A stretch of DNA of 64,000 nt from Microcoleus sp. FACHB-831 (GCF_014695585.1 NZ_JACJON010000010.1:26659-90658); one strand, 5' to 3'; counted from the stretch's first letter, positions 7,807 through 17,248 are shown. Notes: a model not told the origin generated them from the letters alone. Translations and numbers: made by a program.

Positions 7807-10800
7807 TTAATCCTCAAACTCATCAAGGTTCATTCCAGGCACGTCGGGGGGAAGAACTACACGGTAAACGCTGACTTTATGGCTTTCCCGCTGGTTGTAT
7901 ATATCAACCGCGATCGCCTCAAACCCGATCTCCACGCTGCCAAAGGGTACGGGTAACTGAGTCACCGTCTCCATATAGCCTGAAGTATTGGGCGTAAAAT
8001 CCATCAACCAGCGCGGCCCATCGAGGACAGAGCGAGATTGTCGGTCTTGAATCCACAGTTTGACACCAGTCCTAGCAACAGTTGCAGGCAATTTTACCCA
8101 TACTGTCACCTGTTCCCCAGCTGTGAGTTCGCCAGACGGCACCATAATTTCCGGTGTCGGTACGGGGATATATTCAAACACCTGGATAGGTAGCGGTTGT
8201 GATAAGGGTTGCTGCATCTGAGGTTGCCCCCCAGAAGCTTGTAGAGCTGGCAAAGACAGATCGTCGTCTACCACAATTTCACCACCCCATAAGTCCGCGC
8301 TGACATCACCTAGAGGCAGCGGTTCTGGTTCCGCCGCGATCGCTGTTTCCCACTCTTCTGCTGGCTCCAGGTCCTCTGTAGACCCAGAACCGTAATCTAA
8401 ATACCTATCTGGAAACAGCTCGCTAATCAATGCCTCAGCGTCACCTAAGTCGGTATCAGGAAACATATCGTCTGCGGTGGGATCGGCCTCATCTGGCTCC
8501 TGCTCCTGCTCCTCCATCAATAATTCAGGTTCAGGTTCAGGTTCAGGTTCAGGTTCAGGTTCAGGTTCAGGTTCAGGTTCAGGTTCAGGTTCAGGTTCAG
8601 GTTCAGGTTCAGGTTCAGGCTGCACTTCCGGCTCTTCTATACTGTCCGCATCAGCTCCAAAAGCCTCACTAAAAAATGATTCGCTCTTGAGCCATTCTGA
8701 CAACTCAGCATCGGTTGCTATAGTATTAAGCCGCCACCAAAAACGATCTTGCAGCCTCAACGCTTGAAACGAGTCCTCAACCGTACCAGGCTCCTGTGCA
8801 ATTGGCTTGGCTACATCCTCTTGGGGTAGTTGAACCGAATCTTCAGAGCCTGCTGACTCCTCAACCAATTGGCGATCTAGGGCGCTAACGCCACTCTCAA
8901 CCGCTTGTCCTTTCTCGTCGTATTCTGGAGTTTCAACCCCAACCGCTCCCACTTCACGCTCGCCTAACCCATCTCCTGATGCCGTATCCGCGCTTAGTGG
9001 CCAATAATTTGTATATATAGAGGCGGCTTCATTAGTAATTTGGTTTTCCCAAGGAGATTCCCCCAGAGCCTCCTCTACAGGTCTAGGCGTAAATTTAGGA
9101 TCGAATACTCTGCCCATACTCGGGTAGGTTGTTCCCACATTTTGCCCGTTGGCTCCAAACTCTGAGGGAGGCTCAACTAAACTGTCTGTAGTATCTAATG
9201 AGTTTTGATTTATCCCGTCAGTGGGGAGCAACTTCATACTCTCCTCGACTGAAGGACTCCCCGCCTCTAAAGACGCGATCGCCTGCGGCTCCTCCTCCAA
9301 AGCTGGCGTTAGAGCTGGTGGATGCACTCCATGCTCGTTCCGCATTTCCATCGAGCCAAGGTCATCGTAGAAATCAACCATCTGGTTCCAGTTGTCTGGT
9401 GTAATCTCTGGCGCTTCAGGCTGGGGAATACTCTCGCTCGACTCTGAAACAAGGGTAATTGGTCTAGGTTTGGGAAGTTTCGGCAGTTGCAGAGATTTGG
9501 CTGCTTTTCTGATAGGAGCGGATTGATAAATTTGAGCTGGTAACGGCTTACTGGGCGCAGGCTCAAAAGATGGAGTATTTTTGGTTGCTTCTTCCAGGTT
9601 AATAAGATCCAGGTTCAAGCGTGTAGGTTCTTCATTCTCGCCCTGTAGTGATTTTTGCAGTTGAAGAGATGAGTTTTGTAGGGAAGAAGCATGGGCAGTA
9701 ATATTTTGTAAGGGCAATCCATTTGTATCTAAATTTCTGGCTGAGGCAATAGCGTTTTGTTGCAAATCCTTCACCCCTTGAGTTAATGACGAAGAACTTT
9801 TTATGGTGATGGGGTCTGCTATTACCTTCTTTTTTTGTTTCGGTATGGTGCTGTCTGTTTTGGGTGCAGAGATCGCTCCGAGTAATTGCTGCAAATCAGC
9901 TGTAATGCTGAAGGGTTGCGTTGCCAATGACCTCCCGCGATCGTCTGCAAGCGTAACTTCTGCCAAAATCAAACGGATGCCGCAGTTTGCGGGAAGCTCA
10001 AAGCTAAAGCTAAACGGAAACGGCGGCACAGAGGGCGTTAATGGATGCCAACCTTCTAACAAAATTTGTGAGTTCTGCGGATCTCTTAACTTGTAGCGCA
10101 GCGCTCCTTTAAAAATAAAGCTACTAACGCTTTTATTGGCGCGATCGCCCACCCCATCAACATCCAAAATATCTACTTGCCCGCTCAATGTATGAGCCTC
10201 TCCTTGACGTGCCATGAGGTTTCCCTCATTTAAAGTCAAAACAAAGGCATATTGGCTGGCGTCTGATGTTGTTGATTGGTGAGGGTGAAATTCATCTAGT
10301 TTCTCTGCGGCTGTTGCACCTGTTAAACTTGTTCCTAAAAAGGCGTTTGTGGTAGGAGTAACAAGTTGTTTGGGCATTCCCTCAACAGCAGCAGATGCCA
10401 GATTTTCTCCGCGAGAAAATGAATCTGAATCGGCAGGTGGAGTTAACTCAAACTCTTCCCATACCGGGTCCATCAATTGCTGCAATATTTGTTCGGCCAT
10501 CTGTCGCGATTGCTCCATCAGCTCGTTTGCTGACAGAAAAGGTGCTTTTTCGGGCACTTTCGCGAGTAGATTGCCTGTTTCGATGGTTTCCCCCTCAGTT
10601 GCCATGCTTTCGAGGGTTGTTTCTCTCATTTCAGTGCTATCCCCAGCAACTGATAGCGGTAGATTTGAGCGAAGTGACGGTAGATGCACTCCTCGCTGAT
10701 TAGGAGCGATCGCCCAATTTTTTTTCTCTTGGAATGTTACCTGATTGTCTGATATTTCCTGTGAGGCAATTGCGGGCGTCTCATCCACATTATCCACACT

Positions 10801-11559
10801 CTGATTAGGAGCGATCGCCCAATTGTCTTCCTGTTGGAATGTTACCTGATTGTCTAGTATTTCCTGTGAGACAATTGCGGGTGTCTCATCCACATTATCC
10901 ACACTCTGATTAGGAGCGATCGCCCAATTGTCTTCCTGTTGGAATGTTACCTGATTGTCTGGTATTTCCTGTGAGGCAATTGCGGGTGTCTCATCCACAT
11001 TACCTTTAAGCTGATTAGAAGCGATCGGTTCCAACTCTTGCTCTGTCGAGCTTAGATCCTGGGATTTTTCATTTTGCTCTGGGGCGAAATTAAGTATAGT
11101 TTCAGACGCGATCGCCCCAGCTTTTTGCTCTTTCGATCCCTCAGCCGCCTGGTTTATCTCCTGTGCATCTGCTGGCGAGGCAACTGTTGGGGGCAAGGTC
11201 TCTCCGGGCTTTGGTAAAACCCGCAGCTGAAGGGCTTGCTGCCAAGCGTCGCCTAGCATATCAGACATGATATCGCCAGAGCAACGCAGATCCCAGATAC
11301 CTGGTTTGATGTAGGTAAAGGGTACGATCGCAATTAAACCATCTGGGTTAGTGCGGCGCGATCGCTTCTGAGAACGGCGCTTGGGTGGATCTTCGTCTGT
11401 TGACTGATGGGTGATGCGAATTTCCACATCTGTGTTGGCACGGCTAGTGTGGCCAACTACCCGATATCGGCCTTCTTCAATTTCAACACTCGATGACGAT
11501 TTTATGGAGCGCCAGGAGCGATCGCCCTCTCGCTGTAGTAAAAATTCCCAGGTATCCAT
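7807..11559 (-). CDS. large repeat-rich acidic protein of unknown function
   Basis: A 1250-residue protein I cannot assign to a family. About residues 1-120 form an ordered N-terminal region (MDTWEFLLQREGDRSWRS, then beta-strand-rich sequence ending GIWDLRCSGD). Next come three 35-residue repeats (DNQVTFQQEDNWAIAPNQ-type, residues about 183-287). A folded-looking segment near residues 440-560 (YAFVLTLNEGNLMARQGEAHTLSGQ) is followed by long disordered acidic stretches. A run of 16 Glu-Pro dipeptides lies near residues 980-1012, and the end is a beta-rich C-terminal domain (about 1130-1250; EQVTVWVKLPATVARTGVKLWIQDRQSRSVLDGP). There is no signal peptide or membrane segment. The shape, with ordered ends and a disordered variable middle, suggests a scaffold or tether. 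Confidence 0.85.
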   Translation of the reverse strand: MDTWEFLLQREGDRSWRSIKSSSSVEIEEGRYRVVGHTSRANTDVEIRITHQSTDEDPPKRRSQKRSRRTNPDGLIAIVPFTYIKPGIWDLRCSGDIMSDMLGDAWQQALQLRVLPKPGETLPPTVASPADAQEINQAAEGSKEQKAGAIASETILNFAPEQNEKSQDLSSTEQELEPIASNQLKGNVDETPAIASQEIPDNQVTFQQEDNWAIAPNQSVDNVDETPAIVSQEILDNQVTFQQEDNWAIAPNQSVDNVDETPAIASQEISDNQVTFQEKKNWAIAPNQRGVHLPSLRSNLPLSVAGDSTEMRETTLESMATEGETIETGNLLAKVPEKAPFLSANELMEQSRQMAEQILQQLMDPVWEEFELTPPADSDSFSRGENLASAAVEGMPKQLVTPTTNAFLGTSLTGATAAEKLDEFHPHQSTTSDASQYAFVLTLNEGNLMARQGEAHTLSGQVDILDVDGVGDRANKSVSSFIFKGALRYKLRDPQNSQILLEGWHPLTPSVPPFPFSFSFELPANCGIRLILAEVTLADDRGRSLATQPFSITADLQQLLGAISAPKTDSTIPKQKKKVIADPITIKSSSSLTQGVKDLQQNAIASARNLDTNGLPLQNITAHASSLQNSSLQLQKSLQGENEEPTRLNLDLINLEEATKNTPSFEPAPSKPLPAQIYQSAPIRKAAKSLQLPKLPKPRPITLVSESSESIPQPEAPEITPDNWNQMVDFYDDLGSMEMRNEHGVHPPALTPALEEEPQAIASLEAGSPSVEESMKLLPTDGINQNSLDTTDSLVEPPSEFGANGQNVGTTYPSMGRVFDPKFTPRPVEEALGESPWENQITNEAASIYTNYWPLSADTASGDGLGEREVGAVGVETPEYDEKGQAVESGVSALDRQLVEESAGSEDSVQLPQEDVAKPIAQEPGTVEDSFQALRLQDRFWWRLNTIATDAELSEWLKSESFFSEAFGADADSIEEPEVQPEPEPEPEPEPEPEPEPEPEPEPEPEPEPEPELLMEEQEQEPDEADPTADDMFPDTDLGDAEALISELFPDRYLDYGSGSTEDLEPAEEWETAIAAEPEPLPLGDVSADLWGGEIVVDDDLSLPALQASGGQPQMQQPLSQPLPIQVFEYIPVPTPEIMVPSGELTAGEQVTVWVKLPATVARTGVKLWIQDRQSRSVLDGPRWLMDFTPNTSGYMETVTQLPVPFGSVEIGFEAIAVDIYNQRESHKVSVYRVVLPPDVPGMNLDEFED
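8524..8619. repeat. hexanucleotide microsatellite (TTCAGG)16 inside coding sequence
   Basis: Sixteen uninterrupted copies of TTCAGG on the plus strand, which read on the coding (minus) strand as alternating Pro and Glu codons. A six-base unit keeps the frame whatever the copy number, so the length can vary without breaking the gene. Confidence 0.97.
10698..11012. repeat. three tandem 105-bp repeats inside the 1250-codon gene
   Basis: Three consecutive 105-bp units (starts at 10698, 10803 and 10908) encode a 35-residue repeat with the core NWAIAPNQ. A degenerate fourth copy begins at 11013. Each unit carries a HIP1-type GCGATCGC. The copies are nearly identical, pointing to recent in-frame duplication. 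Confidence 0.93.
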
Positions 11560-11800
11560 AGGCTGACCGGAGTTGGTGAGTTTGGTAAGAGCCGAGTTAC
11601 TTCGCCCTTAAAGATTTTTGGAATTAACTATAGAATTCCGTAAGGATAGCAATTTAGCAATCCTACACGCAAAAATCCCTCTCAGGCCTATTGTTTTAAG
11701 TTTTATATTGGATATTTGTTAGCGCTCGAGAGCCTGACAGCTTCTGTATTAACAATTATCAACACATCAGCTTAATGCGCTCTCCCATCCCCAATAACTC

Positions 11801-13084
11801 CTAGCGCCTACTATCTATCTGCTGTCGCATTTCCACAGTTTTATCCAATAGGTCAGCGATCGCGAGCGCTTCTTGTTCTTTTGTCGCCATCCACTTCAGC
11901 TTGACTGTTTGACTTGCTGCCTCTTCATCTCCCAAAATCAAGCAAGCGATCGCTCCACTTTTATCTGCCCGTGAAAATTGCTTCTTAAACGCACTGCCAC
12001 TCAAGTCTAATTCCACGCTAAACCCAGCCCCTCGCAACTTTTGAGCTAAAACTAGGGCAAGAGACTCAGCGCGATCGCCCCTCGACACTAGATAAAAATC
12101 TAATTCGGATGTCGGTGCATTTGCTGTCTGTTGCAGCAATATAATTAAACGCTCTAGGCCAATAGCCCACCCGACAGCGGGGGTATCCGAGCCACCCAAT
12201 TCTGCCACAAGCCCATCGTAGCGTCCGCCACCGCAAACAGTACCCTGGGAACCCAAGTTATCGGCATCGGAGATAATTTCAAAAGCTGTGTGGGTATAGT
12301 AGTCCAAACCGCGCACCAAGCGGGGATTAATTTTATAGCCAATCCCCAAATCGCTCAATAGCTGTTTTACTTGTTCAAAGTGCCGTTTAGAGTCGTCTCC
12401 GAGATAGTCCAAAATACTGGGAGCATCCCCGGCAATTTCCTGAGTGCGTTTATCCTTACTATCCAAAATCCGCATTGGGTTGCGAGTCAGACGATCTTGT
12501 GAGTCTTTGTCTAACTCGTCTTTATAGGGTGTAAGGTAATCTACCAAAGCTTGCCGATAAAGCTGTCTATCCTGCTGCTTTCCCAAAGAATTGATATTGA
12601 GTTGCAGATTTCTAAGACCGAGGGTTTGCAGGATATCCGTAGCGATCGCTATTACTTCTGCATCCGCCCGTGCAGCGCCACTGCCTATAACTTCTACCCC
12701 AAGTTGGTGAAATTGTCGCTGTCGCCCTGCTCCGGGACGCTCGTAGCGGAACATTGGGCCAGTATACCAAAGACGCTGGACGCCGCCTGCTGCAATGAGA
12801 TTCTGTTCAATGACCGATCGCGCTACTCCAGCAGTACCTTCAGGACGCAGGGTAATGGAGCGATCGCCCCTATCCTTGAAGGTATACATTTCCTTTCCCA
12901 CTACGTCTGTGGCTTCGCCAATGCCCCGTTCGTACAAATCCGTCTGCTCAAAAATCGGGGTGCGAATTTCCTGATAGGCGGCTTTGCCGAGAATTTCGCG
13001 TGCTACTGATTCTACCCGTTGCCAATAACCGACTTCAGAGGGCAGAATGTCCCGCGTTCCTCGTAAAGCTTGGATGGTGCCCAT
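11801..13084 (-). CDS. hisS: histidyl-tRNA synthetase
   Basis: This class II synthetase charges tRNA-His. Motif 1 region (RTPIFEQTDLYERGIGEATDVVGKEMY), motif 2 (LRPEGTAGVARS), the histidine-A signature LVRGLDYYTHTAFE and motif 3 (VGWAIGLERLI) are all present, followed by an anticodon-binding domain (DFYLVSRGDRAESLAL to the end). At 427 residues it has the normal bacterial length. The start is ATG 13084 (MGTIQALRGTRDILP), the conserved beginning. A tandem TTTTAGA array lies directly upstream (13093-13131). Confidence 0.97.
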   Translation of the reverse strand: MGTIQALRGTRDILPSEVGYWQRVESVAREILGKAAYQEIRTPIFEQTDLYERGIGEATDVVGKEMYTFKDRGDRSITLRPEGTAGVARSVIEQNLIAAGGVQRLWYTGPMFRYERPGAGRQRQFHQLGVEVIGSGAARADAEVIAIATDILQTLGLRNLQLNINSLGKQQDRQLYRQALVDYLTPYKDELDKDSQDRLTRNPMRILDSKDKRTQEIAGDAPSILDYLGDDSKRHFEQVKQLLSDLGIGYKINPRLVRGLDYYTHTAFEIISDADNLGSQGTVCGGGRYDGLVAELGGSDTPAVGWAIGLERLIILLQQTANAPTSELDFYLVSRGDRAESLALVLAQKLRGAGFSVELDLSGSAFKKQFSRADKSGAIACLILGDEEAASQTVKLKWMATKEQEALAIADLLDKTVEMRQQIDSRR

Positions 13085-13092
13085 TGTCTTAC

Positions 13093-13131
13093 TTTAGATT
13101 TTAGATTTTAGATTTTAGATTTTAGATTCTA
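13093..13131. repeat. short tandem repeat, unit TTTTAGA
   Basis: About five copies of a 7-bp unit (TTTTAGA and one variant) between hisS and the small gene upstream. They run into the C-terminal codons of that gene, whose last residues (ESKI) are written by the repeat. Heptameric repeats of this kind are common in cyanobacterial intergenic DNA. Confidence 0.9.
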
Positions 13132-13444
13132 GTCCATTATCGAAAATCATGGTATCAGCAATTTCTTCGCAATCCTGCCAAGGTTGATAGCGATCGCCGT
13201 AATAGGCCAAAATCTGATTTACGCGGTTTCTAGATTTAGCGTCAGCAGCTTTAGAATAATCGAGCCACAAGCCACCTACTTGGCTTTCGTTGTAATCAAA
13301 CTGTTGCGATCGCGTTTGAATCAGACCGACTTCCATGCCTTGGACTTGCCGCAAATGGGCTGCCACTTCGCGATATATGGCTAGTGGCAATCCAGGAGAG
13401 CAAATATGCGATCGCTGCTTTTCTCCAGTTATACAAATTTGCAC
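13115..13444 (-). CDS. conserved-looking cyanobacterial hypothetical protein
   Basis: A 109-residue soluble protein starting at GTG 13444, with AAGGAG 8 bases upstream. The sequence has an ordered look: GLPLAIYREVAAHLRQVQGMEVGLI, then VGGLWLDYSKAADAKSRNRVNQILAYYGDRY. I cannot place it in a named family. PLAIYREVAAHL resembles the SVYRELAAEL segment of the protein at 20698-21309 (PSVPISVYRELAAEL), so the two may share a small cyanobacterial module; that is inference. It lies upstream of hisS on the same strand and may be co-transcribed with it. Confidence 0.65.
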   Translation of the reverse strand: MQICITGEKQRSHICSPGLPLAIYREVAAHLRQVQGMEVGLIQTRSQQFDYNESQVGGLWLDYSKAADAKSRNRVNQILAYYGDRYQPWQDCEEIADTMIFDNGLESKI

Positions 13445-13503
13445 CCAATAAGCTCCTTCTTTAGCTACATGGGTACATTTTACGCTTCAAGCAACTGTTG
13501 ATG

Positions 13504-14640
13504 TCACCCTTGCGCTGGGGGAAGAGCAGCAGTGGGCGCACCCGGTTGAGTTGGATCTGTGGGCGCTACTTTTTCCCCTACCCGTTTTGCTACCTCAACG
13601 CCGTATTGTTCGAGAATTACTACAGGGCTGGAAGCATCAGTCATTTCAATCCGCTTGACTAGCACCTGACCATTTGATAACCGCTCTCCCGGTGAGACAT
13701 ATCGGCTTGTTGTTTCATTCGGTGCTTTCACAATAGCCTGCGCTACATTACCCACTTGAATCACCCCTGAAACTTCGACGCCACGAGCCAGAGCTGGGTC
13801 TGGTAGCTGTGGCAGTTCTGGCCTAAATATTTGGGGGCCTGCTGCCAACGAAGGTGGCGAAATAGGAGGTGGTGTAATTGGACGAGCAGCGATGGTAGTT
13901 TTCGAGGGCGATTTTTTAGCGTTGTTTGGGGCTTTGGCAATAACACGCGGATTTAATGTGCCGGGTCTTCTAGCAATAACACGCGGATTTGACGTGCCGG
14001 GTCTTCTAGCAATAACACGCGGATTTGACGTGCCGGGTCTTCTAGCAATAACACGCGGATTTGATGTGCCCGATCTTCTAGCAATAGTGGGCTGACTTGT
14101 TGTGCTAGGACGAGAGCGACTTGGAACGCCAGCTTTTGGCGTCCGCGAAGATGGAGACGATATGTTCTTCCTAGTTTGCGCCGATGTCTTGCCTGTGGTT
14201 TGCCTATTAACTTTAGGCTGCTGTGGTATCCTCGGCACGGGCGGCACTCTTCTCGGAGTTGTAACCGGGCCTGGCCCTGCGCTGGGGCTTCCAGCTGGAG
14301 GTGTATCCGTTGGTTCAACGGTCAAAATCGGCTGCACGGGAATTACAGCAAAGGGGTCTTTGCGCCCTTTTTGAATTCCTACGCTACGCTGATCGCTGTT
14401 AGTTGATTGAATCAACCCATTAATCGGTACTTCAGTCCCTGGTTGCCTAGCAACCACTGGTGTGTTAAAAGAAGGCTGAATTTTAGTAGCTGTGGTTGGT
14501 GTTGCTGCTGGGGAGGCGACCGGCGTAGGAGACGGCGTAGCGGCAGTTGGTGATGGAGGAGACTCCTCGCCCGAACAGCTTCCCAGCAAGATAGCCAGCA
14601 TTCCCACAAACCCAATTAATGAAATTTTTCGCATAACCAT
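13504..14640 (-). CDS. proline-rich lipoprotein with PilP-like C-terminal domain
   Basis: A 378-residue envelope protein. The N-terminus is a lipoprotein signal (MRKISLIGFVGMLAILLGSCSG, lipid-bearing Cys near residue 22). A long Pro/Ser/Thr/Arg-rich linker includes four 12-residue repeats (ARRPGTSNPRVI). The C-terminal folded domain, about residues 285-360, includes VSGVIQVGNVAQAIVKAPN, RYVSPGERLSNGQVLVKRIE and PVVILEQYGVEV. That pattern resembles the small beta domain of PilP/GspC proteins, which link pilus or secretion machinery through the periplasm. The gene lies next to a SigF-type sigma gene, and SigF controls type IV pili in Synechocystis, which fits. The pilus role is inference. Confidence 0.7.
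   Translation of the reverse strand: MVMRKISLIGFVGMLAILLGSCSGEESPPSPTAATPSPTPVASPAATPTTATKIQPSFNTPVVARQPGTEVPINGLIQSTNSDQRSVGIQKGRKDPFAVIPVQPILTVEPTDTPPAGSPSAGPGPVTTPRRVPPVPRIPQQPKVNRQTTGKTSAQTRKNISSPSSRTPKAGVPSRSRPSTTSQPTIARRSGTSNPRVIARRPGTSNPRVIARRPGTSNPRVIARRPGTLNPRVIAKAPNNAKKSPSKTTIAARPITPPPISPPSLAAGPQIFRPELPQLPDPALARGVEVSGVIQVGNVAQAIVKAPNETTSRYVSPGERLSNGQVLVKRIEMTDASSPVVILEQYGVEVAKRVGEKVAPTDPTQPGAPTAALPPAQG
13941..14084. repeat. four 36-bp tandem repeats within the lipoprotein linker
   Basis: The units start at 13941, 13977, 14013 and 14049 and encode the 12-residue repeat RPGTSNPRVIAR. They are contiguous with no spacers, so this is an in-frame coding repeat and not a CRISPR array. Confidence 0.93.
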
Positions 14641-14827
14641 TCACCCAAGGTTTGACCTAATTACGCCGCAGACTTACCCTTTGCAATAACATCCTGATTT
14701 CGGCCAGATGTTAGGGTATATATGATAATTTTAGTCTTTAAAGCCTAGCGCTTCCAAATCCGAAAATTTACTGACTTTTATAGTTTGCTTCTCTTGGGTG
14801 AATTTACCGAATATTCCCTCTTGCCAT

Positions 14828-15604
14828 TTAATTTTCAGCGCCTACCATTAGCTGCTTGAGGGATTCCAGCCCTTTTTTGACGCGACGCGAGACTGTGACG
14901 ACACTGATATCTAACTGCTGTGCAACTTCCTTTTGTGTTAGGTCGTGTAGAAAAACATACTCTAAAATTTCTCTGGTTCGCTGTTCTAGCTGCACTAGAG
15001 CCTGTTGCAGGCGAATTTGATCTTCTTGGGCTAACTGGAAACTACGATAACGGTTATCTGGTACGATTTCGCTTAACGAAGTGGTGCCTTCCTCTCCCTC
15101 ACTTACTGGCACGTCTAAGCTTAGAGGCTCACGATTTTGATAAGCTAGTTTAATTTCCTGCCATTGCGATTCGGAAATATCTAGAGCCTTAGCTAGCTCT
15201 GCATCGGTCGGGTTGCGGTTGAATTGCAACCGTAAATCGTGAGTAAATTCCACAGCTTGTCGTTGTAGGGTCTGCCATTGACGAGGAATGCGGACAGAGC
15301 AGCTCTTATCGCGTAGATAATGCTGAATTTCACCCCTAATGTAAGGAATGGCGAAGGAACTAAATGCAGTTCCCTTCGTTATCTCGAAACGTTCAATTGC
15401 TCTAATTAAGCCGATAGAGCCAACTTGCAGCAAGTCTTCGTAGCTTTCGGTACATTGGTTGACCCAGTGATGCGCTTCTTTTCTAACCAATCCGAAGTTA
15501 ATTTGTACCAAACGATTACGGACATCTGCCGAAGGCGATTGCTGATATTCTCGCAATAGTTGCCAGCTTTCATGCTTCAGTTGGTTGGAGACGTTGGTAG
15601 ACAT
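14828..15604 (-). CDS. sigF: RNA polymerase sigma factor, group 3 SigF type
   Basis: An alternative sigma factor of 258 residues without region 1. Region 2 is seen in NFGLVRKEAHHWVNQ and SYEDLLQVGSIGLIRAIERFE, region 3 in ELAKALDISESQWQEI, and the region 4 helix-turn-helix in LTQKEVAQQLDISVVTVSRRV. The length and the SIGLIRAIERFEITKGTAFSSFA core fit cyanobacterial SigF, which in Synechocystis is needed for type IV pilus expression and motility. No anti-sigma gene is adjacent. The 473 bp upstream hold an 8-bp inverted repeat (CTTTATCT 15654-15661 / AGATAAAG 15679-15686) of unknown meaning. Confidence 0.9.
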   Translation of the reverse strand: MSTNVSNQLKHESWQLLREYQQSPSADVRNRLVQINFGLVRKEAHHWVNQCTESYEDLLQVGSIGLIRAIERFEITKGTAFSSFAIPYIRGEIQHYLRDKSCSVRIPRQWQTLQRQAVEFTHDLRLQFNRNPTDAELAKALDISESQWQEIKLAYQNREPLSLDVPVSEGEEGTTSLSEIVPDNRYRSFQLAQEDQIRLQQALVQLEQRTREILEYVFLHDLTQKEVAQQLDISVVTVSRRVKKGLESLKQLMVGAEN

Positions 15605-16077
15605 AGCTAAGTTCAGTTAGGAGAGCAACGAGTGCTATAGGCTTAAGACTGTGCTTTATCTCTAGGTGGGATAAATAAAGATAAAGATTTACAGGAAGTA
15701 GTCTTATCCTCACCCTGGTTTAGGAGGAAGATCTATGAGGTTTGTTTCCTTTGTGGGGATTTTGGCCTTTTTCTCCCATAAGTCTATAATTTATCTACGT
15801 CTACCACAACAGCAATTCCACTAGGTCAACCTAGTGTTTCGATAACTAAATTAATACTGAAAACAGGCTAAAGGTAGTCAGCAACAAGGAAAATGACCTA
15901 ACCTAGCCTTGTACAACCAAACGGGGCAATCGAGGTACTAAAAGGGTTTGTGGGGGGGGTCTTGAGTTTGGCAAAGGCAAAATATCATAAAAAAAAGGGG
16001 CAACAAGCCCCTCTTCTTTACGCCAGCATTCTTAATGAATTAGGCGTGTATGCATAAGTTAGTCTGATTCAGACTGC
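15605..16077. other. intergenic region between sigF and psbO
   Basis: No gene is visible here. The region contains the sigF upstream sequence with a short inverted repeat at 15654-15686 and, at its right end, the psbO terminator hairpin. I could not place a confident promoter. Confidence 0.6.
15988..16017 (-). terminator. intrinsic terminator of psbO
   Basis: On the minus strand, AGGGGC - 5-base loop - GCCCCT is followed by a run of T (eight or more). It lies about 60 bp after the psbO stop and is a textbook rho-independent terminator. Confidence 0.85.
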
Positions 16078-16923
16078 TTAACCTTGTGCTGGTTCAAGCC
16101 GTCCGTAGAAAATACCCCGAATCTTGACTTCTTCTGGCTCGTCAGCGCCCAAGTCGGTATCTGAGGGCTGTTCGCTCTCAAATGTACCTGCAATTTCCCC
16201 GGTGCTACTATCTACCTTGGCGACTTGTAGGGAAATCTTACCCTTTAGAGTTTCAGCACGCTTGATGTTGGCACGCGATAGCTCTTCGCTATCGGCTTCG
16301 GCGGGGAGTGCTACAGCATTGTCATAGCCACTGGCGACACCACGACCTTTAGGATCGAGGAAAACAGCGCCCCGGTAGGATGGGACGTAGAAATCTCCTT
16401 CAAAGTCGGTAGAAGTGTTGAGACTGTCCATACCAGCCTGGCTTTTGGCAACAAGACCTTTGATTGTGAACATAAAAGGTACTCGTTCGCCACCAGGGAG
16501 CTGGACGGTGATGGCTTGGAAGTCCAAACCATCTTTTTCAGTAAAGATCAGGCTCTTTTTATTGTCGATTTCGACAGTACCGCTGATCTGGTCCAGGGTG
16601 GAAGTATAACGTGTCAACAACTTGCCCTGAACAAATGTTGGCGCTTGCCGTTTATTAACCGATTCTTCTTTAACAAAGAAGGTGGTCGGCTGAAAGCACA
16701 CGTCCTTCAGGGTATAGGACTGATTGGAATCTAGGGGTATGGAACCCCGTGTCGTTTCTGATAGGGATGGGCAGTTATTAGCTAGTCCGGTGCCTTTGAT
16801 CTGGTCGTAGCTGAGTGGGGCACTGGTGGCATTTGCGGGTCCATCACTACAAGCGGTTAGCACCCCCAAGCACAAGGCCAAGAATGCAACAATTAAAGCG
16901 CGATACCTCATGGTCAACCTCAA
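16078..16923 (-). CDS. psbO: photosystem II manganese-stabilizing protein
   Basis: PsbO is the 33-kDa lumenal extrinsic subunit that stabilises the oxygen-evolving manganese cluster. The family signature is clear: LSYDQIKGTGLANNCPSL, the disulfide cysteines (NNCPSL and LKDVCFQP), and FTIKGLVAKSQAG and FEGDFYVPSYRGAVFLDPKGRG. The N-terminal signal (MRYRALIVAFLALCLGVLTACSDG) exports it to the lumen; LTAC-S could also permit lipidation, as seen in some cyanobacterial PsbO. The start may be ATG 16923 or, in frame, ATG 16911. It is monocistronic, with its own terminator and a 325-bp divergent upstream region. Confidence 0.97.
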   Translation of the reverse strand: MRLTMRYRALIVAFLALCLGVLTACSDGPANATSAPLSYDQIKGTGLANNCPSLSETTRGSIPLDSNQSYTLKDVCFQPTTFFVKEESVNKRQAPTFVQGKLLTRYTSTLDQISGTVEIDNKKSLIFTEKDGLDFQAITVQLPGGERVPFMFTIKGLVAKSQAGMDSLNTSTDFEGDFYVPSYRGAVFLDPKGRGVASGYDNAVALPAEADSEELSRANIKRAETLKGKISLQVAKVDSSTGEIAGTFESEQPSDTDLGADEPEEVKIRGIFYGRLEPAQG

Positions 16924-17248
16924 TCCTCAATATCTCATCTCAAATTCACTGCTGGGGTTATCTTGAAGCTGACTCTACCCAGGCAGCGTTAACTGCTGCT
17001 GTCCTCGATAAATGTCGAGGGCGGGGAGATTCTCAGGCGAACAAGACGCCCATGTTATATTGTCAGGCAAGCTATCGCTAAATGAGGGCTAAACCCCCAT
17101 TGACGGCTGGCAGACTGAGCCAAGTTTTTGATAATGACACCGAATGCTTCGGTCAATCTCTAGAGAGCATTTTACATGGTTAGAGTCGCCTTTCCGCTGA
17201 CCTTGTTGACCAGAGTCGGGTAAATTTAATTGAAACTCAATAATCAAA
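16924..17248. other. divergent intergenic region psbO / small gene
   Basis: This 325-bp gap must hold the psbO promoter (minus strand) and the promoter of the gene at 17249 (plus strand). I saw no coding sequence or strong palindrome in it. Confidence 0.5.

Noticed and set aside
8430..8767. Plus-strand frames rich in Gly-Ser or Gln-Val opposite the 1250-codon gene
   Set aside because: They are the antisense readings of the TTCAGG microsatellite and have no ribosome site.
13941..14084. 36-bp repeats suggesting a CRISPR array
   Set aside because: The repeats are contiguous without spacers and encode in-frame residues of a lipoprotein linker.
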